Positions 26,642 through 35,159 of a DNA stretch of 64,000 bases are shown here, in pieces. The stretch covers positions 186,001-250,000 of the forward strand of contig NZ_JBOJLM010000006.1 of the NCBI RefSeq assembly GCF_050750585.1. The letters run 5' to 3'. Positions within the stretch are counted from its first letter, which is position 1, and every line of letters begins with the position of its first letter. The notes under the pieces were generated by a model. It was not told the origin of the DNA and did not search any database. It saw only the letters and a list, made by a program, of their open reading frames with translations. Origin of the DNA: Salinimicrobium sp050750585 (GTDB taxonomy: Bacteria > Bacteroidota > Bacteroidia > Flavobacteriales > Flavobacteriaceae). Both the position numbers and the translations under genes were made by a program.

Positions 26642-27594
26642 TTTTTGATAATAAACTGAATTCTCTTCTCATTAAGCCGAAGGTTTGAGGTGAAGTCGGG
26701 TTTTTTGATCACCTGGGGAATAAGAAAATCCTGCTCGCCCCTTACCTCGTTGAAATCTACCACCACCCTAAAATCTGAAGCTGTTACTTTATTAAACTCC
26801 TTCAGGTTGACCTGGTAGAACAAAACCACTTCCTTCGGAAAAATCACCACATTAAGCCCTCGCGGCACATTCATAATTTCAATAGGTACCTGCACCTTTC
26901 CTTCAGTAAACTTTTCAACATCCAGGCTATACTCCACGTTATTGCTGTAAAAAGTGACATTAGGTAGTGCAGTGGTATCAAGATACACTGTACCTTCTCT
27001 ATCGTTCTTTACTTTTGAAAGTGTAAGCGGCTCGGTAAGAAGCCTCGAAAGGGTGTCTAAAACGTTATCTGGGCCGCTCACCATAATGGAGTCGGGTGTA
27101 AACTGAAGATCACTTACAGCCGAATATCCGGCGGCATACTCTATATTACTTCGGAAGATCACCGGCAGCCTTTTTTCCTGTTTCTGTTCAAAATTCACGG
27201 TGAGCACCTCTTTCAGGAATTCATTATCATCCATATCGAGTTCCAGTTGAGACTGAAGGTTAGCCCTGTTTTCAATAAGGTCGTACACCAGGTTACCGTC
27301 ATCTACATGGGCCTGTGCAAGGTCTATAGTTATGGTGGGTGCAAAAAGTGAGAACCAGGCAACAGTAAAACCGTTCTCCTGCACTCTTAACTGAAGGCTT
27401 TCAGGATTGTTGAGCAGCAATTTATCTGGCGGCACGTTCACATACTCCACAGGAATTTCTATCACTTCACTGTACTGCTTTGAAAACTGCACAAAGATCC
27501 AGATCACGATCGCAAAGAACAGAAAGAACAAAAATGAATTGAAGTCGGTTTTTTTAAACCGCGCCTTTGTAACCGTTTTGAACCTATTGAGCAT
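26638..27594 (-). CDS. YbbR/CdaR-like membrane-anchored protein
   Basis: A 318-residue protein with one N-terminal membrane helix (FLFFLFFAIVIWIFVQFSK, about 20-40) and YbbR-type beta-rich repeats outside the membrane (IPVEYVNVPPDKLLL; SVMVSGP-like and VPIEIMNVP segments). In Firmicutes CdaR regulates the c-di-AMP cyclase; no cyclase gene is next to it here. The ATG at 27594 (MLNRFKTVTKARF) was chosen because the longer ORF only runs back into the glycosyltransferase gene; overlap with that gene is 11 bases. Confidence 0.82.
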   Translation of the reverse strand: MLNRFKTVTKARFKKTDFNSFLFFLFFAIVIWIFVQFSKQYSEVIEIPVEYVNVPPDKLLLNNPESLQLRVQENGFTVAWFSLFAPTITIDLAQAHVDDGNLVYDLIENRANLQSQLELDMDDNEFLKEVLTVNFEQKQEKRLPVIFRSNIEYAAGYSAVSDLQFTPDSIMVSGPDNVLDTLSRLLTEPLTLSKVKNDREGTVYLDTTALPNVTFYSNNVEYSLDVEKFTEGKVQVPIEIMNVPRGLNVVIFPKEVVLFYQVNLKEFNKVTASDFRVVVDFNEVRGEQDFLIPQVIKKPDFTSNLRLNEKRIQFIIKK

Positions 27595-28594
27595 GTTTAA
27601 AAAATAGCTTTGGAAACCTCTCTTCCGGATCCATGTTAAACATCCTAAGATAGCAGGTTGACTTGCAGAAACCAAACCCATAACCCAGAAATTGTACGAG
27701 AGCAGCTACAATAGAAAAACCTGCAATTTTAATACTGGCGTTACGCACCAAAGAATGGAAAAACAGAATCAGCAAATACACCACATATACCCACAAAGGC
27801 AAAAACCATCCAAAAAAAGCAAAAATCACAGCTGCCACAAGCCCAAAACTAAATAAAGTCGGAAACCAGTACGTGATCTTAGCCGACTCCGGGTGCCACT
27901 TATTCAAAATTGGCCTTACCATTCCAAATTTATTCACCTGCCGGTAAAACTTCTCCCAGTCTATACGCCGCTTGTGGTACACAAAAGCTTCGGGGAATAA
28001 TCGGCTTGAAAAATTCCCTTTTTGAAGCCTAAGTGCCAGGTCGGGATCTTCGCCGGGGTGAATCCTTCCGAAGCCACCACTGGCAAGAAACGCTTCTTTT
28101 GACAATCCCATATTAAAGCTGCGGGGTTCAAATTTTCCCAGCATCTTCTTTCCCCCTCTAATTCCGCCGGTAGTCAAAAAAGATGTCATGGTATAGTTTA
28201 TTGCCTTCTGCAGGTCACTAAAGCCTTCATGGGCAGCGTCGGGACCGCCAAAACAATGAACAAAATCCTGCTGCAGCTCTTTTTCAACTTTAGTAAGATA
28301 ATGAGGCGGTAAAAGCACATCAGAATCCAGGATCAAAAAGTAATTTCCGGCAGCACGGGCCATTCCGTAGTTCCGGGAATCACCGGGACCTGAATTCGGC
28401 TTTTTAAAGTAGCTGATCTTCAGTAATTCTGCATATTCCTGCACCACTTCTTCCGAAGAAATTGAAGAACCGTCTTCCACGATCACCACTTCAAAGGCTT
28501 TGCCGTAGTCGAGTTCACACATGCTTTGCAGCAGCTCCCTGATCTCGGCCGGGCGATTGTAAACGGGAACAATAAAGGAGAAGGACAGCTTCAT
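27584..28594 (-). CDS. family 2 glycosyltransferase, membrane-associated
   Basis: A 336-residue GT-A enzyme. N-terminal FIVPVYNRPAEI, the VVIVEDGSS Asp, and the DSDVLLPPHY motif (DxD-like metal site) near residue 95 mark family 2. The C-terminal third has two or three membrane helices (FGLVAAVIFAFFGWFLPLWV). Acceptor unknown; probably cell-surface glycan. First gene of an operon with the YbbR-like gene and coaE. A TACATTTG box is four bases before the ATG. Confidence 0.9.
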   Translation of the reverse strand: MKLSFSFIVPVYNRPAEIRELLQSMCELDYGKAFEVVIVEDGSSISSEEVVQEYAELLKISYFKKPNSGPGDSRNYGMARAAGNYFLILDSDVLLPPHYLTKVEKELQQDFVHCFGGPDAAHEGFSDLQKAINYTMTSFLTTGGIRGGKKMLGKFEPRSFNMGLSKEAFLASGGFGRIHPGEDPDLALRLQKGNFSSRLFPEAFVYHKRRIDWEKFYRQVNKFGMVRPILNKWHPESAKITYWFPTLFSFGLVAAVIFAFFGWFLPLWVYVVYLLILFFHSLVRNASIKIAGFSIVAALVQFLGYGFGFCKSTCYLRMFNMDPEERFPKLFFKHAQ

Positions 28595-28598
28595 AGCA

Positions 28599-28606
28599 CA
28601 AATGTA
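28599..28606 (-). promoter_or_regulatory. -7 box (TACATTTG) 4 bases from the glycosyltransferase ATG
   Basis: Exact TAnnTTTG, followed by TGCT and the ATG at 28594: another near-leaderless arrangement. Confidence 0.5.
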
Positions 28607-28636
28607 TTAAAGAAAGTGGGACAGGCACCAAAAAAT

Positions 28637-28671
28637 AAGAGGCCTCAAAAATGACATTTTTAAGACCTCTT
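28637..28671. repeat. dispersed palindrome, copy 5 (longest, intergenic)
   Basis: Core AAAAATGACATTTTT (28647-28661) extended by AAGAGG/CCTCTT arms to a 35-base palindrome with two mismatched pairs. It lies between fabI and the glycosyltransferase operon; the RNA could fold and end fabI transcription. Confidence 0.85.
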
Positions 28672-28692
28672 ACTATCGATATTTGAACTAGC

Positions 28693-29517
28693 TTACTCTC
28701 CTTTTCCCTTTACAAAAGCTTCCATCACCTGCTGGCTCACTCCCATATTGGAGAAACCACCGTCGTTGAAAAGATTTTGCAGGGTAACTCTTTTTGTAAG
28801 GTCTGAAAACAGGGTCACAATATAATTTGCACAATCCATTCCTGTTGCGTTTCCAAGCGGCGACATTTCATCGGCATAAGCGATAAATCCGTCAAAACCT
28901 TTCACGCCGGTACCTGCAGTAGTAGGCGTGGGCGACTGGGAAATAGTGTTCACCCTTACTTTTTTCTCTTTTCCAAAGAAATATCCAAAACTACGGGCTA
29001 TAGATTCAAGATATGCCTTGTTATCGGCCATATCGTTATAATCTGGGAATACTTTTTGAGCAGCGATATAAGAAAGCGCCATAATGCTTCCCCACTCGTT
29101 CATGGCGTCCTTTTTATAAAGGCTCTGCATGGTTTTATGGAAAGATACAGCCGATACGTCCCAACCTTTGGTGGTGAAATCGTAATTCATATCGGTGTAA
29201 TGGTTCCCTTTTCGAACATTGACCGACATTCCAATTGAATGCAGTACAAAGTCGAGTTTCCCACCAAGAATTTCCATGGCTTTATCTACAAGATTGTCCA
29301 GGTCTTCTACACTGGTAGCATCTGCAGGGATGATTTGCGAATTTGTCTTGTCGGCAAGATCTTTAATATTCCCCATTCGCATGGCAATAGGCGCGTTGGT
29401 AAGTACAAATTCTCCTCCTTCTTCATGTACACGCAAAGCGGTTTTCCAGGCAATAGAGTTTTCGTCTAAGGCTCCAAAGATGATCCCTTTCTTTCCTTTA
29501 AGTAGATTATATGACAT
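28693..29517 (-). CDS. fabI: enoyl-ACP reductase FabI
   Basis: A 274-residue short-chain dehydrogenase-type enzyme for the last step of each fatty-acid elongation round. The divergent NAD-binding motif GKKGIIFGALDENSIAW and the catalytic Tyr-Lys region (ALSYIAAQKVFPDYN...MADNKAYLE) match FabI. Target of triclosan-type inhibitors in other bacteria. Separate from recN upstream by 49 bases. A near-consensus TATATTTA is seen upstream. Confidence 0.96.
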   Translation of the reverse strand: MSYNLLKGKKGIIFGALDENSIAWKTALRVHEEGGEFVLTNAPIAMRMGNIKDLADKTNSQIIPADATSVEDLDNLVDKAMEILGGKLDFVLHSIGMSVNVRKGNHYTDMNYDFTTKGWDVSAVSFHKTMQSLYKKDAMNEWGSIMALSYIAAQKVFPDYNDMADNKAYLESIARSFGYFFGKEKKVRVNTISQSPTPTTAGTGVKGFDGFIAYADEMSPLGNATGMDCANYIVTLFSDLTKRVTLQNLFNDGGFSNMGVSQQVMEAFVKGKGE

Positions 29518-29566
29518 GGTTTGGTTTTATAGTTTTTATTAAGCGGGTAAATATAATAAACATCTT

Positions 29567-31219
29567 TTAATTCAGAAGCGCTTTCGCATGGGCGACGGCA
29601 GAATCGCTAATGTTTTTGCCTCCAAGCATCATGGCCAGCTCCTCAACCCGCTCTTCTCCCCTGAGTTCCTTAATGTTGGTAATGGTGCTGTTAACGGCAT
29701 CTTCTTTATAAATTTTGAAGTGCCTGTCCCCTTTTCCGGCAATTTGCGGAAGGTGTGTAATAGCAATAACCTGCATGTTTTTCCCCATTTTTTGAAGGAT
29801 ACCGGCCATCTTTTGAGCAATATCGCCCGAAACCCCTGTATCTATCTCATCAAATATAATGGTAGGCAACTTGCTGTAAGTGGCGAGTATACTTTTCACT
29901 GCCAGCATGATTCGCGACAATTCCCCGCCCGAAGCAGCCTTTTTAATATCATTATAGCTCCCGCCTTTGTTGGCTGCCAGCAACCAGATAAGTTTATCCT
30001 GCCCGTTATGAAAAAAGTCCTTTTGCTGCTCCAGCTCAATTTTTAGTGTAGCGTTGGGCATTCCAAGATCGGCAAGTATGGTCTCGATTTCCTTCACAAA
30101 TTTCGGGATCACACTTTTTCGGGCAGCGTGCAGATCTGTTGCTATTTTATGCAGATCTTCTTTCTTTTCTGAAATGGCTTTTTCTGAATGTGCTATTTCT
30201 TCTTCGGCATTTTCTGAAACTGCTACTTTCTTTACGAGTTCTTCCTCGATCTGTTTTAGTTCATCTACAGTTGCAACTGCGTGCTTCTTCTGAAGGTTAT
30301 ACAACACCTGAAGCCTTGCGTTCACCTGCTCCAGCTCTGCCGGATTGGCCTCTACTTTATCTAAAGCCGATTCGAGTTCGGCAGCTATATCATCTAATTC
30401 AATATTCAGGCTTTGCAGCCGCTCAAAAAGCTGCTGATAATTACCTGAAATGCCCGAAATGCGCTGCAGATTGTTCTTTGCTTCCCTTAAAGCAGCGGCG
30501 GCACCAATCTCTTCCTGCTGAATGTGATTTACAGCACTACCAAGTTGATCTGTAAGCTGCTCTACATTGCTGAGTTCCTCGTAGCGCTCTTCAAGTTCTT
30601 CTTGCATGCCGGTTACCAACTTTGCCTGCTGCAGTTCGGTGAGCAGAAAAAGGTTGTAATCGTATTCTTTGGTAGCCTGCACCTGTTCTTCCCGCAACTG
30701 CTGTAGCTGCTTTTGAAGCACCTTGAGCTGCTGCATTTCGGCCTGATACTGCTTGAGCCTGGAAGCATTTGCCGCCAGGGAATCGATGACCAGGAACTGG
30801 TAATCGTTATCACCCAGGCTCAAAGTCTCGTGCTGACTGTGAATATCAAGCAGTCTTTCCCCAAGCACCTGGAGAGAAGAAAGATTTGCAGGCGTATCGT
30901 TTATAAATGCCCGGCTCTTGCCGGAAGGAAGAATCTCCCTCCTTATAATAGTTTGTGTTTCGAAATCGAGGTCTTCTTCGGTAAAAAGGGCTTTTAGATC
31001 ATAAGAAGAAATGTTGAAGCTTCCTTCAATAACACATTTCTTTTCTTTGTCCCTTATTGCACTGTAGTCGGCACGCTTACCCAAAAGAAGGGAAAGAGCC
31101 CCGAGCATAATAGATTTACCCGCCCCGGTTTCTCCTGTAATTATCGTAAAACCACTTTGAAGATCCATTTGGATGTCTTCAATTAGAGCGTAATTTTTTA
31201 TAGAAAGGCTTGTAAGCAA
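29567..31219 (-). CDS. recN: DNA repair protein RecN
   Basis: A 550-residue SMC-like ATPase for double-strand-break repair. Walker A in FTIITGETGAGKSIMLGAL, long coiled coils (about 150-365), and the C-terminal ABC signature KAASGGELSRIMLAVKSIL with Walker B TIIFDEIDTGVSG. The start is TTG at 31219 (MLTSLSIKNYALI), which gives the normal RecN N-terminus; no ATG does. In many flavobacteria recN follows porD directly; here a toxin-type pair and repeats separate them. Confidence 0.96.
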   Translation of the reverse strand: MLTSLSIKNYALIEDIQMDLQSGFTIITGETGAGKSIMLGALSLLLGKRADYSAIRDKEKKCVIEGSFNISSYDLKALFTEEDLDFETQTIIRREILPSGKSRAFINDTPANLSSLQVLGERLLDIHSQHETLSLGDNDYQFLVIDSLAANASRLKQYQAEMQQLKVLQKQLQQLREEQVQATKEYDYNLFLLTELQQAKLVTGMQEELEERYEELSNVEQLTDQLGSAVNHIQQEEIGAAAALREAKNNLQRISGISGNYQQLFERLQSLNIELDDIAAELESALDKVEANPAELEQVNARLQVLYNLQKKHAVATVDELKQIEEELVKKVAVSENAEEEIAHSEKAISEKKEDLHKIATDLHAARKSVIPKFVKEIETILADLGMPNATLKIELEQQKDFFHNGQDKLIWLLAANKGGSYNDIKKAASGGELSRIMLAVKSILATYSKLPTIIFDEIDTGVSGDIAQKMAGILQKMGKNMQVIAITHLPQIAGKGDRHFKIYKEDAVNSTITNIKELRGEERVEELAMMLGGKNISDSAVAHAKALLN

Positions 31220-31386
31220 GAGAATGAAAATTTTGGTTAAAGATAAGGCAAAATTCTATGGGCAGTAAGCAATTAACAGGGAGCAAATTTAAAAGAATCA
31301 AATGGCAGGCACCAAATTTGGTAGATTAATTTCCGAAGAAAAAAATCATCCCGACTCAGAAGGAATTTCTTCTGAAAGAATCCAAT

Positions 31387-31413
31387 CCTCTCAAAAATGG
31401 CAATTTTAATGAG
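31387..31413. repeat. dispersed palindrome, copy 6 (degenerate, intergenic)
   Basis: CCTCTCAAAAATGGCAATTTT followed by AATGAG; the left half is perfect, the right half has an inserted A. Confidence 0.65.
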
Positions 31414-31564
31414 AAAAAACTCCTGAAGCTTTGTGAAAAAAATACCTTAAAAGAAAGATGAATATTTTTCTCATCTGCGATCAAGTAAAAGTGGCGTTTA
31501 AAAAATGCACTATCAGTATAACTGGCTGTTTCTTTATAGAAATGAACACTAAAAAAAAATAGTT

Positions 31565-31583
31565 CTCAAAAAAGCCATTTTAG
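31565..31583. repeat. dispersed palindrome, copy 7 (degenerate, intergenic)
   Basis: CTCAAAAAAGCCATTTTAG, with two or three changes from the core. Confidence 0.55.
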
Positions 31584-31606
31584 GATAGCCATTATTGCAC
31601 CTGGCC

Positions 31607-31966
31607 TCATGAAAAATCTTCTAATGAGACTTCATTAATCCGGGCAATAAGCCTGTTCACAGCAGCAGGCTTTAATGAGTTCTTCGCATAATTACCCACG
31701 ATATGCTTTTCCATAACATACGTAATTAAATGACACCTTGCCTGACTGTAGATTTTATTGTTTTGCCGTTGCAACATCTCCTGTTTAATTTCAAAAGTAA
31801 AAAGATCCTCTTCGGATGATGACGTCATCATAACGCATATATAAATTTCATCAGCGTCGTATACATCTTCGTTGGAAATAATAATTGCGGGGTGGGTTTT
31901 TGTTTCTTTACTGTAAGGAAGATCAAAAAAAACTTCTATGATGTCTCCTCGTTTAAAAAATGCCAT
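31607..31966 (-). CDS. PemK/MazF-like toxin
   Basis: A 119-residue protein of the PemK/MazF fold, normally a sequence-specific RNase. Seen: KRGDIIEVFFDLPYSKETKTHPAIIIS at the N-terminus (here quoted in pieces: KRGDIIEVFFDLP, THPAIIIS), the family's start of strand 1 and the conserved Pro/Ile region. Its ATG touches the stop of the gene before it (TAAATG), so the two are coupled. The start codon lies in a palindrome-like sequence (31952-31969). No usual antitoxin (AbrB/RHH type) is present. Confidence 0.75.
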   Translation of the reverse strand: MAFFKRGDIIEVFFDLPYSKETKTHPAIIISNEDVYDADEIYICVMMTSSSEEDLFTFEIKQEMLQRQNNKIYSQARCHLITYVMEKHIVGNYAKNSLKPAAVNRLIARINEVSLEDFS

Positions 31967-32419
31967 TTATTTTGCGAGAAGTGTTTCGGTGTATTTCGAA
32001 TTCATTTTAATCACTCCCCTCTTTAAAGAATCTTCCGAAGAAAATTTTTTCTTGTTTTGAAAAGTAATCCGATGTAAACGACCTTCAATTTTGTAAAGGA
32101 TATTTTGCATGTAGATATATTTTTCCTTTACATTCTGATTTTCGAAATAGCTAACCTTCTGAAGCTCTTCCCCAATTTTATCCATTTTTGAAATCGTCTT
32201 TTTTGTAGATTGTAAGAGTTTCATAGCTCCATCTTCATCAAGGTTCTCTATATGTTTTAAAGAACCTTCTAAAGAGAGAATAAAGGAATCTAATTCCTGA
32301 CAAAAGCTCTTTAAACTTCTGTTTAAAAAAAAGTGCAAAAATCTTGATATAAGAGAGGTTCTACCTGCGTTTTTAACTACAGGACGAGCCATTTGTTCTA
32401 TATCAATTGATAAATACAT
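31967..32419 (-). CDS. unrecognised helical protein, possible antitoxin partner
   Basis: A 150-residue protein predicted by eye to be mostly helical (FCQELDSFILSLEGSLKHIE, KTISKMDKIGEELQKV), with basic ends. No known DNA-binding motif was recognised. It is immediately upstream of and coupled to the PemK-like toxin gene, the position usual for an antitoxin; this role is inference from order alone. A second possible start is the ATG at 32392 (MARPVVKNAG). A TATTTTTG box lies 26 bases upstream of the first ATG. Confidence 0.65.
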   Translation of the reverse strand: MYLSIDIEQMARPVVKNAGRTSLISRFLHFFLNRSLKSFCQELDSFILSLEGSLKHIENLDEDGAMKLLQSTKKTISKMDKIGEELQKVSYFENQNVKEKYIYMQNILYKIEGRLHRITFQNKKKFSSEDSLKRGVIKMNSKYTETLLAK

Positions 32420-32445
32420 TGTTACTGGTGTAATCTAAATTTATA

Positions 32446-32453
32446 CAAAAATA
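32446..32453 (-). promoter_or_regulatory. candidate -7 box (TATTTTTG) of the toxin pair
   Basis: Exact TAnnTTTG on the minus strand, 26 bases before the ATG at 32419. Suggests the pair has its own promoter separate from the porD operon. Confidence 0.45.
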
Positions 32454-32583
32454 CGATATTATATCCATTTTGGTTTTAAAGTTATGATAAACCACTCTTT
32501 TACAGATTATTGCTAACGACTCGAATAGCGAAAGCTACAGTTTAAAAACTCTAACTTCTGCTTATAGCTTAAACTTTAAAGAT

Positions 32584-32606
32584 CCTCTCAAAAATGACAA
32601 TTTTTG
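32584..32606. repeat. dispersed palindrome, copy 8 (intergenic)
   Basis: CCTCTCAAAAATGACAATTTT then TG; left half perfect, one extra A in the right half. Confidence 0.65.
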
Positions 32607-32620
32607 CAGCTATGTTGGCG

Positions 32621-32676
32621 CGGATTTTTAATCCGAGCCGAACCTTTAATCCAAAATAGAGGCCTCGACTCGGCTC
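32621..32676. other. nested inverted repeats after porD
   Basis: A tight hairpin CGGATT-TTT-AATCCG (32621-32635) and a wider pair GAGCCGA/TCGGCTC (32635-32641 with 32670-32676). They lie downstream of porD, are more GC-rich than their surroundings, and may end the porD transcript, though no T-run follows. Confidence 0.5.
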
Positions 32677-32716
32677 GACCTGAACATCGATGTAGATTTT
32701 AAGTCAGCCTTACCCT

Positions 32717-33607
32717 CTAATACACAATATTCGACCATCTTTCAGAAAAAGTAGGGGCGAGATTGTTGAGGGCTTCTACCACCTCCCGGGTGTTTACCTG
32801 AGGACCACCACTAAAGATTTGTTCCACTTCGTCGGCCTTGGCATCAAAAAAGGTACGGAGTAAAAGTGAGTTGGGACGACGGCTATTCATTCGCTGCAAA
32901 TCCATTATTGCCCCGGCCACGGCTTCCTTACCCTTTTGTGGAGACATGTGCATTACATCTAATCCATTGCGGTGATAGGCGTAAAGCGCTTCGCGATAAC
33001 CGGAATATGTATTTGACAGCAAATTCGCATTGAGCTGGTAACGAGACCTATTGCCGTCTGTTCCTTTCCAGCCACTGTAAGAACTCTGCTGTGCAGTACC
33101 TACAACCTGATTGGCAACTTGAAAATAAGGCGTTCCACCCTGTTCACTGAAGGTATCGGCATCGAGGCCCAGAATGGTATACACATAGAAACCAATTACC
33201 GAAACCAGGTTTGAATCAAATTGATTGGGACTAAACTCAAGCGGCTCATATTCGGAATAATTAAAAGCCAGCTGTTCATCGTTAAAGTTCAATACAGGCG
33301 TGATCATTGTAGAGCCAAAAACAGGACGGGACGACTGCACCTGAATGCTTCCTGAAAATTTATTGCCGTCATAGCTGCTGATGTTGATAAACATGCTGCA
33401 GTTGATACGCTCCTGCGGAAGAAATTCCCTGTCTGTCCAGCGTGTTTGATTCACAAACTCACTAATGGCGTTTTCCAGGGTCTTAAATACCGATGCATTT
33501 GCCTGGCCTGTTTGTTCAGAATTCACCACAACCTGGCAATTTAGCTCCTGCGCCTCTACGGCAAGACTGAAACAAAAGACACACAAGAAAAGAATTATTC
33601 TATTCAT
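32717..33607 (-). CDS. porD: type IX secretion protein PorD (DUF4835)
   Basis: A 296-residue secreted protein with a clear signal peptide (MNRIILFLCVFCFSLAVEAQ) and the DUF4835 pattern (ELNCQVVVNSEQ, NQTRWTDREFLPQERINCSMFI as two pieces). DUF4835 proteins are named PorD because of their link to T9SS; exact role uncertain. The gene overlaps coaBC by eight bases and ends the bamD-rpoZ-coaBC-porD operon. The window's giant HYR protein is a likely T9SS cargo. Confidence 0.88.
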   Translation of the reverse strand: MNRIILFLCVFCFSLAVEAQELNCQVVVNSEQTGQANASVFKTLENAISEFVNQTRWTDREFLPQERINCSMFINISSYDGNKFSGSIQVQSSRPVFGSTMITPVLNFNDEQLAFNYSEYEPLEFSPNQFDSNLVSVIGFYVYTILGLDADTFSEQGGTPYFQVANQVVGTAQQSSYSGWKGTDGNRSRYQLNANLLSNTYSGYREALYAYHRNGLDVMHMSPQKGKEAVAGAIMDLQRMNSRRPNSLLLRTFFDAKADEVEQIFSGGPQVNTREVVEALNNLAPTFSERWSNIVY

Positions 33608-34811
33608 CTAATAACAGGATTATTTCATTCAGGATATCCTGAGCCACTTCTCTTTTTGACTTCAGCTGAAAAGCTTTTACTTTCTCATCCTTGAACAGGA
33701 TCTTTACTTTATTGGTTTCAGACTTAAAGCCTGCACCCGAATCATTCAGGGAATTGAGAACAATAAAATCGAGGTTCTTTCTCTTTAACTTCCCACTTGC
33801 ATTCTCCTCTTCATTTTCAGTTTCCAAAGCAAACCCAACCAGTAGCTGATGCTTTTTCACCTCTCCAAGAGAGGCTAATATATCAGGATTCTTTACCAGC
33901 TGAAGCTCCATAGTCTCTGCCGATTTCTTGATCTTTTGAGACGCCGAAATCTTCGGGCGATAGTCAGACACAGCAGCCGATGCAATAGCAATATCTACTT
34001 CAGAAAAATGATCTGTAGCAGCTTTGTACATCTCCACAGCGCTTTGTACTCTAATCAGCCTTATATCTTCATTAGGGTTCTCTAAATGTGTAGGCCCAGA
34101 AATCAAGGTGACTTGAGCTCCGGCAGCATGTGCAGCCGCAGCGAGTTCAAAGCCCATTTTCCCGCTGGAATGATTTCCTATAAAACGTACAGGATCAATA
34201 GCTTCGTATGTTGGCCCCGCAGTAATTAGCACTTTTTTGTTGTAAAGCGGAAGATTTTCAGCAAGATGATTTGTAATGAACTTCACGATATCTTCGGGCT
34301 CGGCCATTCGGCCTTCGCCGGTTAAGCCACTAGCAAGCTCCCCGGAAGTAGCCGGAATCATAATATCTCCAAATGAGCTGAGACTTTCAAAGTTTTCTAA
34401 AGTAGAAGGGTGCTTGTACATATCAAGATCCATAGCCGGGGCGAAATAAACCGGGCACCGGGCAGAAAGATAAGTAGCAAGTAAAAAATTATCGCTGTGC
34501 CCCTGTGCCATTTTTGAAAGAGTATTGGCAGTAGCAGGTGCAATAAGCATAAGATCGGCCCAAAGGCCCATTTCCACGTGATTGTTCCATTCATCATTAT
34601 CGTCTTCCTCTTTGGTGAAAGAAGAGATAACTCCATTTTTGGAAAGGGTGGATAAGGTAAGAGGGGTAACAAATTCTTTGGCTGCAGGGGTCATGATCAC
34701 CTTCACCTGCGCCCCGGCCTTAACAAACAGCCGCACCAGAAATGCTGTTTTATAAGCGGCTATACCCGCGGTAACGCCGAGAAGTATTTTTTTGCCGCTT
34801 ATTACAGACAT
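33600..34811 (-). CDS. coaBC: bifunctional phosphopantothenoylcysteine decarboxylase/synthetase
   Basis: A 403-residue fusion for two steps of CoA synthesis. CoaC flavoprotein half (1-180): ILLGVTAGIAAYKTAFLVR, catalytic His in EWNNHVEMG, APAMDLDMY. CoaB half (about 190-403): VLITAGPTYEAIDPVRFIGNHSSGKMG quoted here as ITAGPTYEAIDPVR and NHSSGKMG, and VKNPDILASLG. Third gene of the bamD operon, six bases after rpoZ and overlapping porD. Confidence 0.96.
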   Translation of the reverse strand: MSVISGKKILLGVTAGIAAYKTAFLVRLFVKAGAQVKVIMTPAAKEFVTPLTLSTLSKNGVISSFTKEEDDNDEWNNHVEMGLWADLMLIAPATANTLSKMAQGHSDNFLLATYLSARCPVYFAPAMDLDMYKHPSTLENFESLSSFGDIMIPATSGELASGLTGEGRMAEPEDIVKFITNHLAENLPLYNKKVLITAGPTYEAIDPVRFIGNHSSGKMGFELAAAAHAAGAQVTLISGPTHLENPNEDIRLIRVQSAVEMYKAATDHFSEVDIAIASAAVSDYRPKISASQKIKKSAETMELQLVKNPDILASLGEVKKHQLLVGFALETENEEENASGKLKRKNLDFIVLNSLNDSGAGFKSETNKVKILFKDEKVKAFQLKSKREVAQDILNEIILLLDE

Positions 34812-34817
34812 AGCTTT

Positions 34818-35144
34818 TTATTCTTCGCTCTTTGTGTTGCGATAGTAGATTTTCTCTTCCAGCCACTCCTGAACCGCAAGTGCATGTGGCTTAGGTAGTT
34901 TTTCATAGAATTTAGAAACTTCGATTTGCTCCTTGTTTTCAAAGATCTCATCAAGGCTGTCGTTGTAAGTAGCAAATTCATCAAGCTTTTCAAGAAGTTC
35001 TTTCTTGATCTCACCGTTTATTTGCGTAGCTCTTTTAGAAATAATTGAAATCGCCTCATAAATATTGTTAGTAGTAGAGTCGATCTTGTTCTTATCAAGC
35101 GTCGTAGTGTTTAGTGGAGCATCCGTTCTCTTTAGATCTATCAT
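34818..35144 (-). CDS. rpoZ: RNA polymerase omega subunit (Rpb6-like)
   Basis: A 108-residue Bacteroidota-type omega subunit. It resembles the Rpb6/omega fold: NNIYEAISIISKRATQIN corresponds to the conserved helix that clamps the beta' C-terminus. The C-terminal part (LPKPHALAVQEWLEEKIYY) is a clade-specific extension. Its place between bamD and coaBC is the conserved order in the phylum and supports the call. Confidence 0.88.
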   Translation of the reverse strand: MIDLKRTDAPLNTTTLDKNKIDSTTNNIYEAISIISKRATQINGEIKKELLEKLDEFATYNDSLDEIFENKEQIEVSKFYEKLPKPHALAVQEWLEEKIYYRNTKSEE

Positions 35145-35159
35145 ATTCTCGTCTCAGAT

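Larger units (their letters stand above)
31220..31606. other. 387-base intergenic stretch with two palindrome copies
   Basis: No gene of useful length is seen. It holds two degenerate copies of the dispersed palindrome (31387-31413 and 31565-31583) and a 12-base perfect palindrome ACCAAATTTGGT (31311-31322). AT-rich and without a clear terminator. It separates recN from the PemK-like toxin. Confidence 0.6.
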
